64,000 bases of DNA from Paraburkholderia azotifigens (GCF_007995085.1 NZ_VOQS01000005.1:2604001-2668000); one strand, 5' to 3'; shown: positions 8,473 through 17,507, counted from the first letter of the stretch. The notes: generated by a model from the sequence alone, not told the origin. Numbers and translations are program-made.

Positions 8473-9021
8473 CTATATCGAAAGCTTTGGTGGCGAATCG
8501 ACCAACTCGGTCTGATTTAGGCGAAAAAATCCCCATCCCGGATTTTCACCGAATTGCAGACTGTCCTTGACTGCCACATTTGCCGATTCCATGGCTGAGG
8601 AGTCGGAACAAAGTCTGCAGCTTCGATCCGCGAGCCCAGAACTCATAATGGGGTGACTGTCGCCAGTTGTCTTGAAGGCTATGATACCTTCCGGAAGAGT
8701 GTTGTTGCACAGGAAATGTTTATACGCGACGGGGTCGACGTAGGCGTCCGAATATCCCATTTCCACGCAGTGGCCGACAAGGTTACGAACTGGTTCATCG
8801 GTCAAACGAAGATGAACCCACTCATGGAAGTTGGTTGGCAGGATTAGATCGCCGTAAATTGAATATTCCAGCGTCGCCCCCCGTACCGATGTGCGCTTTG
8901 TCGACGTAAGTAGTATTTGACGAAGGTAAGCGATGCCCGCTAATGCTACACAGATAGCAAATATTTCCATCATCTCGGCCGGATCGTACATCACACTCCT
9001 CATGCTCGCTATGTAACCCAA
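8473..9021 (-). CDS. P460-like protein lacking the haem-binding motif
   Basis: Protein of 182 aa with an N-terminal hydrophobic segment (IFAICVALAGIAYLRQILL; anchor or signal). The middle and end resemble the cytochrome P460 at 53419: DLILPTNFHEWVHL matches LLLPKNFHQWIYVG, LPEGIIAFK matches FPEGTIFVKE, and VAVKDSLQFGENPGWGFFRL matches VTVKDSKRFAATDGWGYFNF. P460 proteins then carry CxxCH about 20 residues on, but this frame stops (KLSI) before it. I found no CxxCH in the other two frames downstream. It could be a haem-free paralog or a 3'-truncated pseudogene. It lies 153 bp downstream of AhpD-like gene 4 on the same strand. Confidence 0.65.
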   Translation of the reverse strand: MGYIASMRSVMYDPAEMMEIFAICVALAGIAYLRQILLTSTKRTSVRGATLEYSIYGDLILPTNFHEWVHLRLTDEPVRNLVGHCVEMGYSDAYVDPVAYKHFLCNNTLPEGIIAFKTTGDSHPIMSSGLADRSCRLCSDSSAMESANVAVKDSLQFGENPGWGFFRLNQTELVDSPPKLSI

Positions 9022-9174
9022 TGCAGCGATTCAACAAAAATACTGCGGCTTCGTCAATCATCTTCCAGGTTAATCACGAGATACCTCAGTATATCCACGG
9101 ACATCAATACCTAAAACGGTGACAAATGAGCGAGACGGCCGGGAACGCTGCGGCGCGTAGTTCACGATAATCAA

Positions 9175-9723
9175 CTATGCTGATTTCGGGTCCATGACAA
9201 CCACTGGGAAGTCGATAGGTGTGTCGAATACGTTGTTTATGAAATTGGTAAATAGGAATTGCACGCTAAGCGCAATGATTTCGACAAGGTTGGCGTCCGT
9301 GAACCCGGCTTGTCGCACGATATCAAGATCTGATTCAGTCACTTTGCCGCGCGTTTCCAGTATTTTCTTCGCAAAGCGGATGGCGGCACCCCTCTTCGAA
9401 TCACTGGAGGTGCCCATCCGGTTGAGTGAGATTTCCTCTAGACTGAGATTGGTAGCATTAGTCGCCCAGAAGGTATATGCCGATAAGCAGTACCGGCAGG
9501 AATTTACTTGCGACACAACCAGTGCGATCGCGTCTCTTGTCTGCGAATCTAATGTCTTCGCGAGTGCTCCCTGGAGGCCCGTCCAGCCAATTAACGCGTC
9601 CGGGGCAAGAGACATGATACTAAACTGGTTTGGAGTAAATCCGAATTGTCTGTTAAACGCATCAAGCATCGGTTTCGAGGCGAGAGGCATTTCGTCGCAC
9701 GTCGGGATTGCGATACGGGTCAT
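9175..9723 (-). CDS. AhpD-like (CMD family) protein 4, catalytic His replaced by Tyr
   Basis: AhpD-fold protein of 182 aa. The Cys pair is present (NSCRYCLSAY: Cys76, Cys79) but the His that follows at plus four is Tyr83. N-terminal FGFTPNQFSIMSLAPDAL and C-terminal VEIIALSVQFLFTNFINNVF match the paralogs. It lies 110 bp downstream of the response regulator at 9834 on the same strand and may be read from the TetR-kinase-regulator operon. Peroxide reduction through the normal proton relay would be impaired; a thiol-disulfide role is still possible. Confidence 0.88.
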   Translation of the reverse strand: MTRIAIPTCDEMPLASKPMLDAFNRQFGFTPNQFSIMSLAPDALIGWTGLQGALAKTLDSQTRDAIALVVSQVNSCRYCLSAYTFWATNATNLSLEEISLNRMGTSSDSKRGAAIRFAKKILETRGKVTESDLDIVRQAGFTDANLVEIIALSVQFLFTNFINNVFDTPIDFPVVVMDPKSA

Positions 9724-9833
9724 TTAGCTTATCCGGTTAAAAACCAACAAGGACGACAGGTTAAATTATAGATGACACTATTATCGATACAGACGCGTCA
9801 TTTCGAGAGGCGATTAATTACTCGAAAGATGGC

Positions 9834-10499
9834 TTACCGATCCGACTTTGGCAGGCGCGCTTCCAATTTGACGAGTTCAACCAGCGTCTTCGCTTTCATC
9901 TTACGCATGAGCTGCCCGCGATGCACTTTTATAGTAATCTCGCTCAGATTTAACTTCGCCGCTATCTGCTTGTTCATCATACCGCCTGTGACCATAGACA
10001 GGAGCTTTCGCTCATGGGCGGTCAAGGACTCGTATCGTTCACGCAACTCTCGACGGCCGCGTTCGCTTTCGCGCCGTATTCGGTCATGAATCATCGCAGA
10101 ACGGACCGCGTCAAGCATATCCTGGTCACGAAAAGGCTTGCTCAGAAAGTGGTGGGCACCCGACTTCATCGCCTTCACAGTCATCGCGATATCACCGTGT
10201 GCGGTCATAAAGACGATTGGTACGTAGACCTGGAACTTGGCGAGGCGCTCTTGTGCCTCAAGCCCCCCGATTCCTGGCATCCGAATATCGAGGATGAGGC
10301 AGCTCGGCAACGCGGCCGCGTTATCGGCGTTCTTCGCCAATACCTCAATCATTTCCGTGGCTGAGCTAAAGAGCCTTACCTCCAAGCCCACGGTCGCCAA
10401 AAGATCTGCGACAGATTCTCTGACCGAAATATCGTCATCGATAACATAAACTAAGGGAGACGATTCCATATCGTGATCTTCCGATTCTGAAAAAGACAT
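9834..10499 (-). CDS. FixJ/NarL-type response regulator
   Basis: Response regulator of 221 aa. Receiver: VYVIDDDISV, phospho-acceptor Asp70 in LILDIRMP, conserved Lys in LSKPFRDQD. LuxR-type HTH: NKQIAAKLNLSEITIKVHRG. It follows the kinase gene at 10514 by 14 bp and is very probably its partner and cotranscribed. Paralogous to 1053-1745. The ATG at 10499 gives ten residues before the family start; an internal Met at residue 11 (MESSPLVYVIDDD) is an alternative. Confidence 0.92.
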   Translation of the reverse strand: MSFSESEDHDMESSPLVYVIDDDISVRESVADLLATVGLEVRLFSSATEMIEVLAKNADNAAALPSCLILDIRMPGIGGLEAQERLAKFQVYVPIVFMTAHGDIAMTVKAMKSGAHHFLSKPFRDQDMLDAVRSAMIHDRIRRESERGRRELRERYESLTAHERKLLSMVTGGMMNKQIAAKLNLSEITIKVHRGQLMRKMKAKTLVELVKLEARLPKSDR

Positions 10500-10513
10500 A
10501 GTCGCTTATTGGT

Positions 10514-12211
10514 TTAAGATTGAGACCGAACATAATTCACTGATGTGCCGTCTAAATACGGCAACGTAAACCGGAATACGGTTGCATCTTCGCATCGTTC
10601 GGCTTGAAGCAGACCTCCGTGCGCCTCTACGATGGAACGGCACACTTTCAATCCCATGCCCATACCATTGGGTTTGGTAGTAAAGAGTGCGTCGAAAAGC
10701 TCCTCTGCCGAGTGTTCGCCGAAGCCGCACCCATTGTCTTGGACGGTCACCATAGCGAACATGGAGTCGTGCGAGGTGGAGTTCACGATAAGAGACTTTT
10801 GCGTGCCGACCACGGGTAGCAAAGCGTCCATGGAATTGCGTAGCAGATTTTCCAAAACTTGTTGAATCTGTGTGCGATCACCGAGTACTGGTTTGACTAC
10901 AGCGGTTTGCAGGCGTAATCGGATGTTGGCGCGGTCAAGCTCGCCTTGCAGCAGAAACGCGACTTCCCTGATGGCATCGTCGAGGTCCACAGGAACCTTA
11001 GTAATGCCCGAATTGGACGCCACAGCCCGTAACCCTCTGAATACGTCCGCAGCCCGACGGGCGTCTCGAGCCACTCGTCGAGCGGAATCGCGTGCCCGAG
11101 CTGTTTCTGCGGGTGATTTCGACAGCCACCTAAGACAGGCTTCCGCGTTCGTAATAATTCCCGTGAGTGGCTGGTAAACCTCGTGGACAATTGATGCTGC
11201 CATCTCGCCCATCGTGGAGAGGCGATGGGCACGCGCGAGTTCCGCGCGCGCCGCTTGTAACGCATCCTCCGCATTACGTCGTTCCGTAACGTCAACGGTT
11301 ACCCCGATGTATTGCAGATCTTCCGTGTCGTCAGTCTGCGGATGACCTTCCACTTGCACATATTTGATTTCCCCAAAGCCGACTACAATCCTGAATTCGA
11401 GTTTGAAGACGCGCCGAGCGGCGATGGCGTTCACGAGCGCTATTCGCACAAGTGGGAGGTCGTCAGGGTGGGTCAGATTTATTAGTTTGGCACTATGGAT
11501 ACGTCGTTCACACGGAATTTCATATATCCGGAAGAACTCTGAGGACGCTTCTAACAGGTCGGTATCCGCGCGCCACCTCCAGCTGCCCGTGTGACTCATC
11601 CGTTGCATGTGGGCCAGCTCATTTTTGTTTGCACACAGCGCTACTTCGACCTCTTCAATCGTCCTATCCTCAAAAGCGATGCGTGCACGAAGCCGCAAAT
11701 TTTCTCGTTTCACCGCGGCTTGCGCTGAGAGGATGTTCAGATGGGAAACGACGGACCAATCGAGCGGTAGAGTATCGCGGTGCGTGTCGAGACAGAGCAT
11801 CTCCTTGCTCTCGTCACTACCGAGCAAGGGCACGCACAACATGGGGCTATCGATGCCGTCGGGTTGACGATCTTCCCAGACTTGTGTCCGTTCAGAGGAG
11901 CTAGTCCCCAGGAAAACCGGCATATGGGTCACCGAAACCGTATCGAAGACGTTCCTGAACAATCCCTCCGACTCAACGGGTCGCCTGCCATGGCTGACAA
12001 CGATTTCATCATGGTGCGAGCGCCGTGCTTCACATTCGACTAGCATCTTCCCTCCGTCGTTCCTGATGAGCCGAGCCCGGTTCGCCTTCGCCATCGATAT
12101 GGCGCTTTTCAGGAGAGTCGCGACGACTTCCGTTTCGTTGGTATCACGTGAAAGTTGTTGAGAAGCTTGGACCATTTCCAGTAGCTGCGTGCGATGCCCA
12201 TTACCGATCAT
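10514..12211 (-). CDS. Sensor histidine kinase with GAF and PAS domains
   Basis: Kinase of 565 aa. By eye: a GAF-like domain at about 10-170, a PAS domain at about 205-310 (SHTGSWRWRADTDLLEASSE), a coiled linker, HisKA with phospho-acceptor His343 (SIVHEVYQPLTGI), N-box (QVLENLLRNSMDAL), G1 (DNGCGF) and G2 (GMGMGLKVCRSIVEAHGG). No transmembrane segments, so it senses a cytoplasmic signal. The domain order resembles the C-terminal half of large kinase/ATPase/sensor proteins common in Burkholderia (from memory). Its ATG overlaps the end of the TetR gene by four bases, and the regulator gene follows 14 bp on: a TetR-kinase-regulator operon. Confidence 0.92.
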   Translation of the reverse strand: MIGNGHRTQLLEMVQASQQLSRDTNETEVVATLLKSAISMAKANRARLIRNDGGKMLVECEARRSHHDEIVVSHGRRPVESEGLFRNVFDTVSVTHMPVFLGTSSSERTQVWEDRQPDGIDSPMLCVPLLGSDESKEMLCLDTHRDTLPLDWSVVSHLNILSAQAAVKRENLRLRARIAFEDRTIEEVEVALCANKNELAHMQRMSHTGSWRWRADTDLLEASSEFFRIYEIPCERRIHSAKLINLTHPDDLPLVRIALVNAIAARRVFKLEFRIVVGFGEIKYVQVEGHPQTDDTEDLQYIGVTVDVTERRNAEDALQAARAELARAHRLSTMGEMAASIVHEVYQPLTGIITNAEACLRWLSKSPAETARARDSARRVARDARRAADVFRGLRAVASNSGITKVPVDLDDAIREVAFLLQGELDRANIRLRLQTAVVKPVLGDRTQIQQVLENLLRNSMDALLPVVGTQKSLIVNSTSHDSMFAMVTVQDNGCGFGEHSAEELFDALFTTKPNGMGMGLKVCRSIVEAHGGLLQAERCEDATVFRFTLPYLDGTSVNYVRSQS

Positions 12212-12918
12212 GCCTGTTGTAGTACGAAAAATTCGGGTTTCTGTTTGTGACGGGAGGAGGCCTGCTCCCGCCGCTTGCCCGCTTGGAGCGTTGCATGCAG
12301 TGAAACTGTTTGGGTCTGCAGGGTTAGCTGATCTTCGGACTCTTCAATTGGTGAAGCGTCGGACAAACGCTTTTCAAGGTGCCGGCGCTGCGCCCTTAAC
12401 CGGCAGAAGATGCGCATGCTGAGCAATGTTGTGAGGAGCGGGCTTCCGAGCTCCGTCGATGGTTGAGTGCGGATAATTTCTTCCTGCAGTCGGCCCGCAT
12501 ACACGCGCTCTGTCAGACAGCTCTCAATCGGCTTAATTGTTTGCGAGACAATCGCAGAACAGTCTGTATCGAAGCTTTCTGCCTCGAAACCGACCGTATG
12601 TAGCAGTCTGGCGTCACTCCTTGCCGGATGAACGTACGTGTCAACTGCTTGTGCGAAGAAGAGCTCAATTTTGCTGAACGGAGAGAGCTGGGCCGGTTCC
12701 GCTACTATTGCGCGCCCGAAACTTCGCTCGACGCTGTGGACGAGGGTGCTGCGGAACAATGACCGCTTGTCAGCGAACGCGTTATAGAGGCTTCCGCAAC
12801 TCATGTCCGCACAGTGCGCAAGCTTGCGCATTGACGCGTCCAGGAAGTTGTCTTCTCCAAAATAACTGAAGGCTGCGTCGATGACGTCGAACTTATTAAA
12901 TTCTCGTGGACTTAGCAT
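12208..12918 (-). CDS. TetR-family regulator heading the kinase/regulator operon
   Basis: Regulator of 236 aa. TetR HTH: VIDAAFSYFGEDNFLDASMR, then KLAHCADMSCGSLYNAFADK. The C-terminal tail (about residues 195-236) is rich in Gln and Arg and longer than usual. Its stop overlaps the start of the kinase gene by four bases, so translation is probably coupled. A TetR repressor at the head of a two-component operon is uncommon and suggests one signal gates expression and another activity. No clear palindrome in the 200 bp upstream. Confidence 0.85.
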   Translation of the reverse strand: MLSPREFNKFDVIDAAFSYFGEDNFLDASMRKLAHCADMSCGSLYNAFADKRSLFRSTLVHSVERSFGRAIVAEPAQLSPFSKIELFFAQAVDTYVHPARSDARLLHTVGFEAESFDTDCSAIVSQTIKPIESCLTERVYAGRLQEEIIRTQPSTELGSPLLTTLLSMRIFCRLRAQRRHLEKRLSDASPIEESEDQLTLQTQTVSLHATLQAGKRREQASSRHKQKPEFFVLQQA

Positions 12919-13926
12919 AATTTCCGCAAGTTAAACTGTTTCGGAACCCGGATCCGCGCCCGCAAAAGATAACCCTGTCGACGAGTGTAATTTTTCAAGC
13001 CTAATTCGATTGGTTCGGATCTCCTTGCTTCATTGGCGGAACTTTGATAACCGCTGTGCGGCGCCGTATGGATATCGTTCAAGCCGAATGACTCGCCAAG
13101 CCCGTATCGTATCTTTTTGATCGGTCGCCAGGTCGCATAGATCTTTCTATGACGCAATCATTTGAATCGAGTCGGAGCGACTGAACCAATATCGCTAGGT
13201 GCCGCGAACCATATATCCGCCAAGCCATACACGCGTATTGCAATGCGGTGAACTGCTCAGTATGGTCATTTACCACCCATGCAACACACTAAGTACGGTC
13301 TATTGACAGTTTGACAGTTGCGACATGAGCTTCGGTATTTCCTCCCACTGCATATCAGTTTCCAGCCGGGTAAGCTCACTGTCCATATTAACAAGTTCCC
13401 GGGTTGTACCGGCGTCGCATACGTATGCGACGATATACTTCGGTATGTCTTACTTAGACGTCTTTTATGGGTGCGCACAAAAATATTCCGTTAATCTGGA
13501 TTGTAGAGGGTAATGTAAGTCAAGTTAGTCGAATCACATCGTTACGCTGTAACGGTGTGGACCTATTCGAGCTGTGAGAGTCTTCCTGGAAGTCTGGAAC
13601 GTACGGCGACATCTCGTGCGACTATTTCGAGTGGCGAACGCGCGGCACCTGTTGCGGTAGGGCTCTTTCTGTAGCCGCATCGGACCGCCGGTGCTGATTA
13701 CGAAAGAGCAACTTTCCGCGTCTGCTTTCTGCCCTGGTGTCGTGACCGACAAAGAGCGACGCAGACATAGGGGGGGACTTGATTGCAGCGCCGGTGACGG
13801 CATATGCGTGCAATATGTGCGGGACTTTTACAGGCAGACGGCCCGTAAGAGGTAAGGGGCAGCATCAGGCGTTCGAGCCGAAGCGGTGCTGGGGAGGTGA
13901 TGTGCTTTCTTCCGTGAGTCGAATCG
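12919..13926. other. Intergenic kilobase without a recognisable gene
   Basis: Between the TetR start and the DedA-like gene. Several short frames overlap on both strands; none has a ribosome binding site or recognisable motif. It contains one copy of the CGTTACGCNGTAACG palindrome (13540-13554). Confidence 0.5.
13540..13554. repeat. 15-bp palindrome, copy 1 (CGTTACGCTGTAACG)
   Basis: Perfect CGTTAC/GTAACG arms around GCT. The same 15-mer with a variable base (GCN) occurs at 19840 and 62428. It may be a regulator site or the mark of a mobile element. Confidence 0.5.
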
Positions 13927-14937
13927 ATGCTTCGAGAACTGATTGCTGAGTACGGTTTGCCGTTGGTTTTTCTGAACGTACTGCTTGAGTCGCTTGGTTT
14001 GCCAGTGCCGGCGATGCCAACGCTTTTACTAACCGGCGTGATCACCTCGTTGGTAGGCGGCTATGAGAACGTTTGGTCGACGAGACTATCCCTGTTGAAT
14101 GTTGCCCTCGTTGCAACGAGTTCAGCCCTCGTGGGCGACTTGTTGTGGTTTTGGCTGGGGCGACGTTATGGGAGCCGCGTACTGGGATTTCTATGCAGCA
14201 TGTCGATATCACGAGACAGTTGTGTGAGCAAGAGCGGCGAGCTTTTTCAAAAGTTCGGTGTTCGGGTGCTTGTCGTAACAAAGTTCATTCCGGGCCTCTC
14301 TACGCTCGCGGTCCCGGTGGCTGGTGCGATGGGCGTATCTCTCATCGATTTTCTCCTTTACGATGCCGTCGGGGCTGCACTGTGGGCGACCGTCGGGGTA
14401 GCTCTCGGCGCGATGTTTGCCGATACGGTAGAACCGATTCTTAACATCCTCGACTGGTTGGGTTTTGGCACCGCGATCATCGCCGCGATCTCTCTCGCTG
14501 TTTACATAGGTATCCGATGGCGACACCGAGCGTCGCTGCTCCGGCGTTTGCGCATGCCTCGAGTCGACGCTGTGCAGCTTGATGCGCTGCTGACGGAAGA
14601 GTCTCCACCTTGCATCATAGATGCGCGGCGGGAGCTGAGGCGAGAGATCGACCGCGTGCGGATTCCGGGTGCGATTGTGTTTGACCATCGTGCATCGGTA
14701 ACACAGCTCGACGGATTCGACAGAAACGGGAGATTTGTCGTCTACTGCGATTGTCCAAACGAAGTGAGTGCTGCATTGGTGGCGGAGCAAATGAAGACGA
14801 AAGGGTACAGCCGTGTCTTTCCGCTCGCCGGCGGACTCGAAGCTTGGCGCGCTGCGGGCTTCGCCCTTGAACCGCTCTTGCTTGACGAGGCGACGCGAGA
14901 AGCGGTGGATAAGATTCATCCCCGATCCGTATCATGA
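13927..14937 (+). CDS. DedA-family membrane protein fused to a rhodanese domain
   Basis: Protein of 336 aa. Residues 1-200 form a DedA/VTT membrane domain: LLESLGLPVPAMPTLLLTG near the start, GDLLWFWLGRRYG, and the signature KFIPGLSTLAVPVAGAMGVS. After the last membrane segment (about 178-197) come basic residues and then a rhodanese-like domain (about 215-325: PCIIDARRELRREIDRVRIP, VVYCDCPNEVSA, LAGGLEAWRAAGF). The active-site Cys would be in YCDCPNE. DedA proteins are implicated in lipid and envelope homeostasis; the fusion suggests a membrane-tethered sulfur carrier (inference). Such fusions are known in proteobacteria. Confidence 0.9.
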   Translation: MLRELIAEYGLPLVFLNVLLESLGLPVPAMPTLLLTGVITSLVGGYENVWSTRLSLLNVALVATSSALVGDLLWFWLGRRYGSRVLGFLCSMSISRDSCVSKSGELFQKFGVRVLVVTKFIPGLSTLAVPVAGAMGVSLIDFLLYDAVGAALWATVGVALGAMFADTVEPILNILDWLGFGTAIIAAISLAVYIGIRWRHRASLLRRLRMPRVDAVQLDALLTEESPPCIIDARRELRREIDRVRIPGAIVFDHRASVTQLDGFDRNGRFVVYCDCPNEVSAALVAEQMKTKGYSRVFPLAGGLEAWRAAGFALEPLLLDEATREAVDKIHPRSVS

Positions 14938-15003
14938 GGGCCGGTTGTTTTAACGCAACGGCTGGCGTGTTTCAATTCTGAATCCTCTTCGCCTTGACGT
15001 CCT

Positions 15004-15051
15004 CCCCGCCCTCAGTCTTCGGCTGCCGCGCCTGGCGCGGAAAGGGCGGGG
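15004..15051. repeat. Hairpin of IS200/IS605-type right end
   Basis: Perfect arms CCCCGCCCT (15004-15012) and AGGGCGGGG (15043-15051) around a 30-base loop, abutting the stop of a TnpB-like tail. Subterminal hairpins next to tnpB are typical of IS200/IS605 ends, so this is likely the right end of a degraded element. Confidence 0.6.
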
Positions 15052-15260
15052 ATTCCTTCTGCAAGACGGCGACGTCGCGCCGCGAGAATGTTCACTGCCG
15101 CGTTGATGTCGCGATGATGATACGTGCCACATTCCAGACAAGCCCATTCTCTTATTCCGAGATCTTCCCGGCCCTTCTGGCAAGTGCGCCTGTCACAGCA
15201 ACTGCAGATCTTGGTTGAGTACTTCTCATTGACATCTCGAACCATACGCCCCTGCAACAT
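15012..15260 (-). pseudogene. TnpB C-terminal fragment (IS200/IS605 type)
   Basis: The frame encodes the C-terminal zinc ribbon and catalytic Asp region of an RNA-guided TnpB nuclease: KICSCC, later WACLECGTYHHRDINAAVNIL, ending AEGIPALS. Upstream coding (15260 to about 15880 on the minus strand) is broken by frameshifts and stops; pieces such as SLETENIAARVFKGA are visible in other frames. No TnpA is present. A relic. Confidence 0.75.
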
Positions 15261-15914
15261 CCTTGCACATATTCGGCGTCTTCACCGTGATGGACGAGCC
15301 TTTCTCGACGCGCATGCAGGCTGCATACCAGCGCAGCATGGCCTTGTTGTTCTTTCCTTCGCGGCTGTGCAGCTGACGCCGCGCCCCCTTGAACCGTGGA
15401 CGGCCCCGGTTCCCGAACAGAACCTCTTCAAGCGCCTTTAAAGACCCGCGCGGCGATGTTCTCGGTTTCGAGCGAGCCGGTCTTGCCCGGCGAAGCCGGC
15501 TGCATTCTTATGGGCGACTGCGAACGCGTGAACGGCAAACCCCGTGAAGCCGTGCGCTTCCCGTACCGCCTTAAAGCCCTCGTTACCCGTTTTTGCAGCT
15601 TGCGCGCGGCGACCCAACGCTCAACGAGCCGAACTGCCTCAACGATGATGAGGCAGTTCGGCAACTTCCCATTGAATATCCGTTTGCCGCATTCCAGGTG
15701 CGAGGGAAGTCGTGACACGTCGGACGGCGACATCTCTAACGGCGATGTAATGATGAAAGTCGCAGGAAAGTATCCGCGAAATCAGGTTACTTTTGAAGGA
15801 GATATGCAGTGTGCGGTGCGCGCCAGAGCAGAAACCGAGTTCCAGCAAGATTCGTTTGCAGGTGTTTCGCAAACCCCGCCCTGAGGGACGCAGCTTGCGC
15901 GAATGATCTTCGGG

Positions 15915-16601
15915 TCAAAACTGGGAGATCAGCGTCGCAATGACCATGGAACAAAGAAATAGCGACAATGCGCGAGTTGCGCAGATCATCCTTGGCTTCT
16001 GAAAACCGGGTGGTAGATGTTGTATACCGGTTGTCATCGGTCGAACCAGATCTTGTCCCTTCACGATCCGGTACAGCGCAATAACTACTATGTGGATAAT
16101 GACAAACGTCACCAAGATCGTGAACAGTAACCCGTGCGCAGATACCAACATATTTGAGGTATCACCGGAGAAGATGCCGAAAAGCGGTCCTACCTGGGCC
16201 ACGTCGTTGTAGGCATATAGCCCCGTCAAAACCTGCATCGACAGTATCAGGATTAGCGCAATTACCATCCATCCGCCAGCGGGTGTGTGTCCGACGTGCA
16301 TCGCCCCAGCGTGGGAAAAGAAGCGACGCGCATAGACCAATGCGCTCGAGGGGTGTACGAGAAACCGCCTGAACCGCGCGGTTTCGCTACCCCAAAAACC
16401 CAACAGAATCCGGAAAATCAATAGGGTAAGCGTCAATTGCCCCAGTCGAACGTGCCAAGTCATCCAGTTGTACCGAGATGTCACATACGCCGCGATGACG
16501 AGACCGACAATCGACCAGTGAAAGATTCTCACTGACAGGTCCCACACCCGCACAGGCATGCGGTCAGTTTCGGGGGGAAGTGAGTCTGATGCTTTATCCA
16601 A
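15915..16601 (-). CDS. Cytochrome b561 family membrane protein
   Basis: Di-haem cytochrome b of 228 aa of the bacterial/Ni-Fe-hydrogenase b-subunit type. Start: VRVWDLSVRIFHWSIVG with candidate haem ligand His28, then His50 (MTWHVRLGQLTL). Four or five hydrophobic segments follow, with further His in SAHGLLFTILVTF and VIIHIVVIAL. These proteins move electrons between the quinone pool and periplasmic c-type cytochromes. It may serve the P460/HiPIP proteins of this window (inference). It stands alone; nothing codirectional lies close. Confidence 0.88.
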   Translation of the reverse strand: MDKASDSLPPETDRMPVRVWDLSVRIFHWSIVGLVIAAYVTSRYNWMTWHVRLGQLTLTLLIFRILLGFWGSETARFRRFLVHPSSALVYARRFFSHAGAMHVGHTPAGGWMVIALILILSMQVLTGLYAYNDVAQVGPLFGIFSGDTSNMLVSAHGLLFTILVTFVIIHIVVIALYRIVKGQDLVRPMTTGIQHLPPGFQKPRMICATRALSLFLCSMVIATLISQF

Positions 16602-17091
16602 GATTTACTCTTCTGGGCAATACAATCGCAGGATTTTATGATGCGAGTGTACACGTCTCGGGACCCGCCTTTCATAAGTACGCCAGGAGATATTTGGTAT
16701 TGATGTTCTATACCCAGGTATTGGGTCGCATCTGCTGTGTTTGATGGTTTGAATAATTGTTTTAAGGCACGATCCATGCCGTCACAATGCTGAAACAAAA
16801 GTCCTACCGGAATTTTAGAGACAAGATGCAGGATAGGTTAGGCGGAATTCGAAGACGAATATACCAACGGATGCGCTGACGATACGCAGTGAATATTGTA
16901 GCGTAGCTTCTCCATCGCTAACATTGCCTCCCAGTCCCGTTAGGAGGGTCATCAACCTTGGGCTGCTCAATTAGGGCCGCGCACCGGATGTGAAGACCAC
17001 GGTCAAGCTCGCCTCTCCGAAGGCAAAGCGGTTGTGTAATCGGGATGGTGAAAGTTCACAATTGTGATGTCGACCAACGAAGAAGGTTCAA
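16602..17091. other. Intergenic, 490 bp
   Basis: AT-richer than its neighbours. No gene seen, apart from the palindrome at 17056-17067 near its end. Confidence 0.4.
17056..17067. promoter_or_regulatory. 12-bp perfect palindrome upstream of DUF3331 gene
   Basis: TCACAATTGTGA, ending 24 bp before the ATG at 17092 and close to the AGAAGG ribosome binding site. The position fits a repressor operator. Its ACAATTGTG core also occurs inside the inverted repeat at 1897-1918. Confidence 0.35.
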
Positions 17092-17507
17092 ATGATTCTA
17101 GAAGCTCGCGAAGACATTATTGAGAGAGCGTTGCTGTGCCTTTTAGCGCCGCCACCGGCTGCAAAAGTAGCCCATATTAAAAAAAGAAACTTCGTCTGAC
17201 GAAAACCCTGCTCTGTGAGGCGGCGAAGGAAAATCCGAAGAAAGAATTGTTGCCGGCAAGGATTTCGATAATCGAACGGCTTTCATCCGTCACGCTTAGT
17301 GTTTGCTGGAGCGACTCGACTACCGGGTATTTTGGCGAACAGGTCTGGAGGATGGGTCTAGCACACGATCGATCATTCTGCGCACTGAGTGGTATGCCGA
17401 TCAAGATCGGGGATTCAGTTTTCCGACCATGGGTGAGCGAGACGCGGGCCCCCGCAAACAGTCATCGAATGATTCTCGCGTCATGCGTCGACATGTCGAG
17501 CTCGTGA
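17092..17507 (+). pseudogene. DUF3331 family gene split by a -1 frameshift at an A7 run
   Basis: A frame with a good AGAAGG ribosome binding site starts at 17092 (MILEAREDIIERALL) and stops at 17197-17199. The family core lies in another frame, open from 17181 to 17507: ISIIERLSSVTLSVCWSD, then CALSGMPIKIGDSVFRP and SHRMILAS. The two overlap across seven A residues at 17179-17185. Adding one base there, or a -1 slip, joins them into a protein of about 138 aa, the size of the homolog at 3005-3427. It may be a pseudogene, a sequencing undercall or genuine slippage; the sequence alone cannot decide. Confidence 0.7.

Noticed and set aside
17179..17186. Classical programmed -1 frameshift heptamer A-AAA-AAG
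   Set aside because: The heptamer is present at 17180-17186 but in the wrong phase for the upstream frame, so only simple homopolymer slippage could act.
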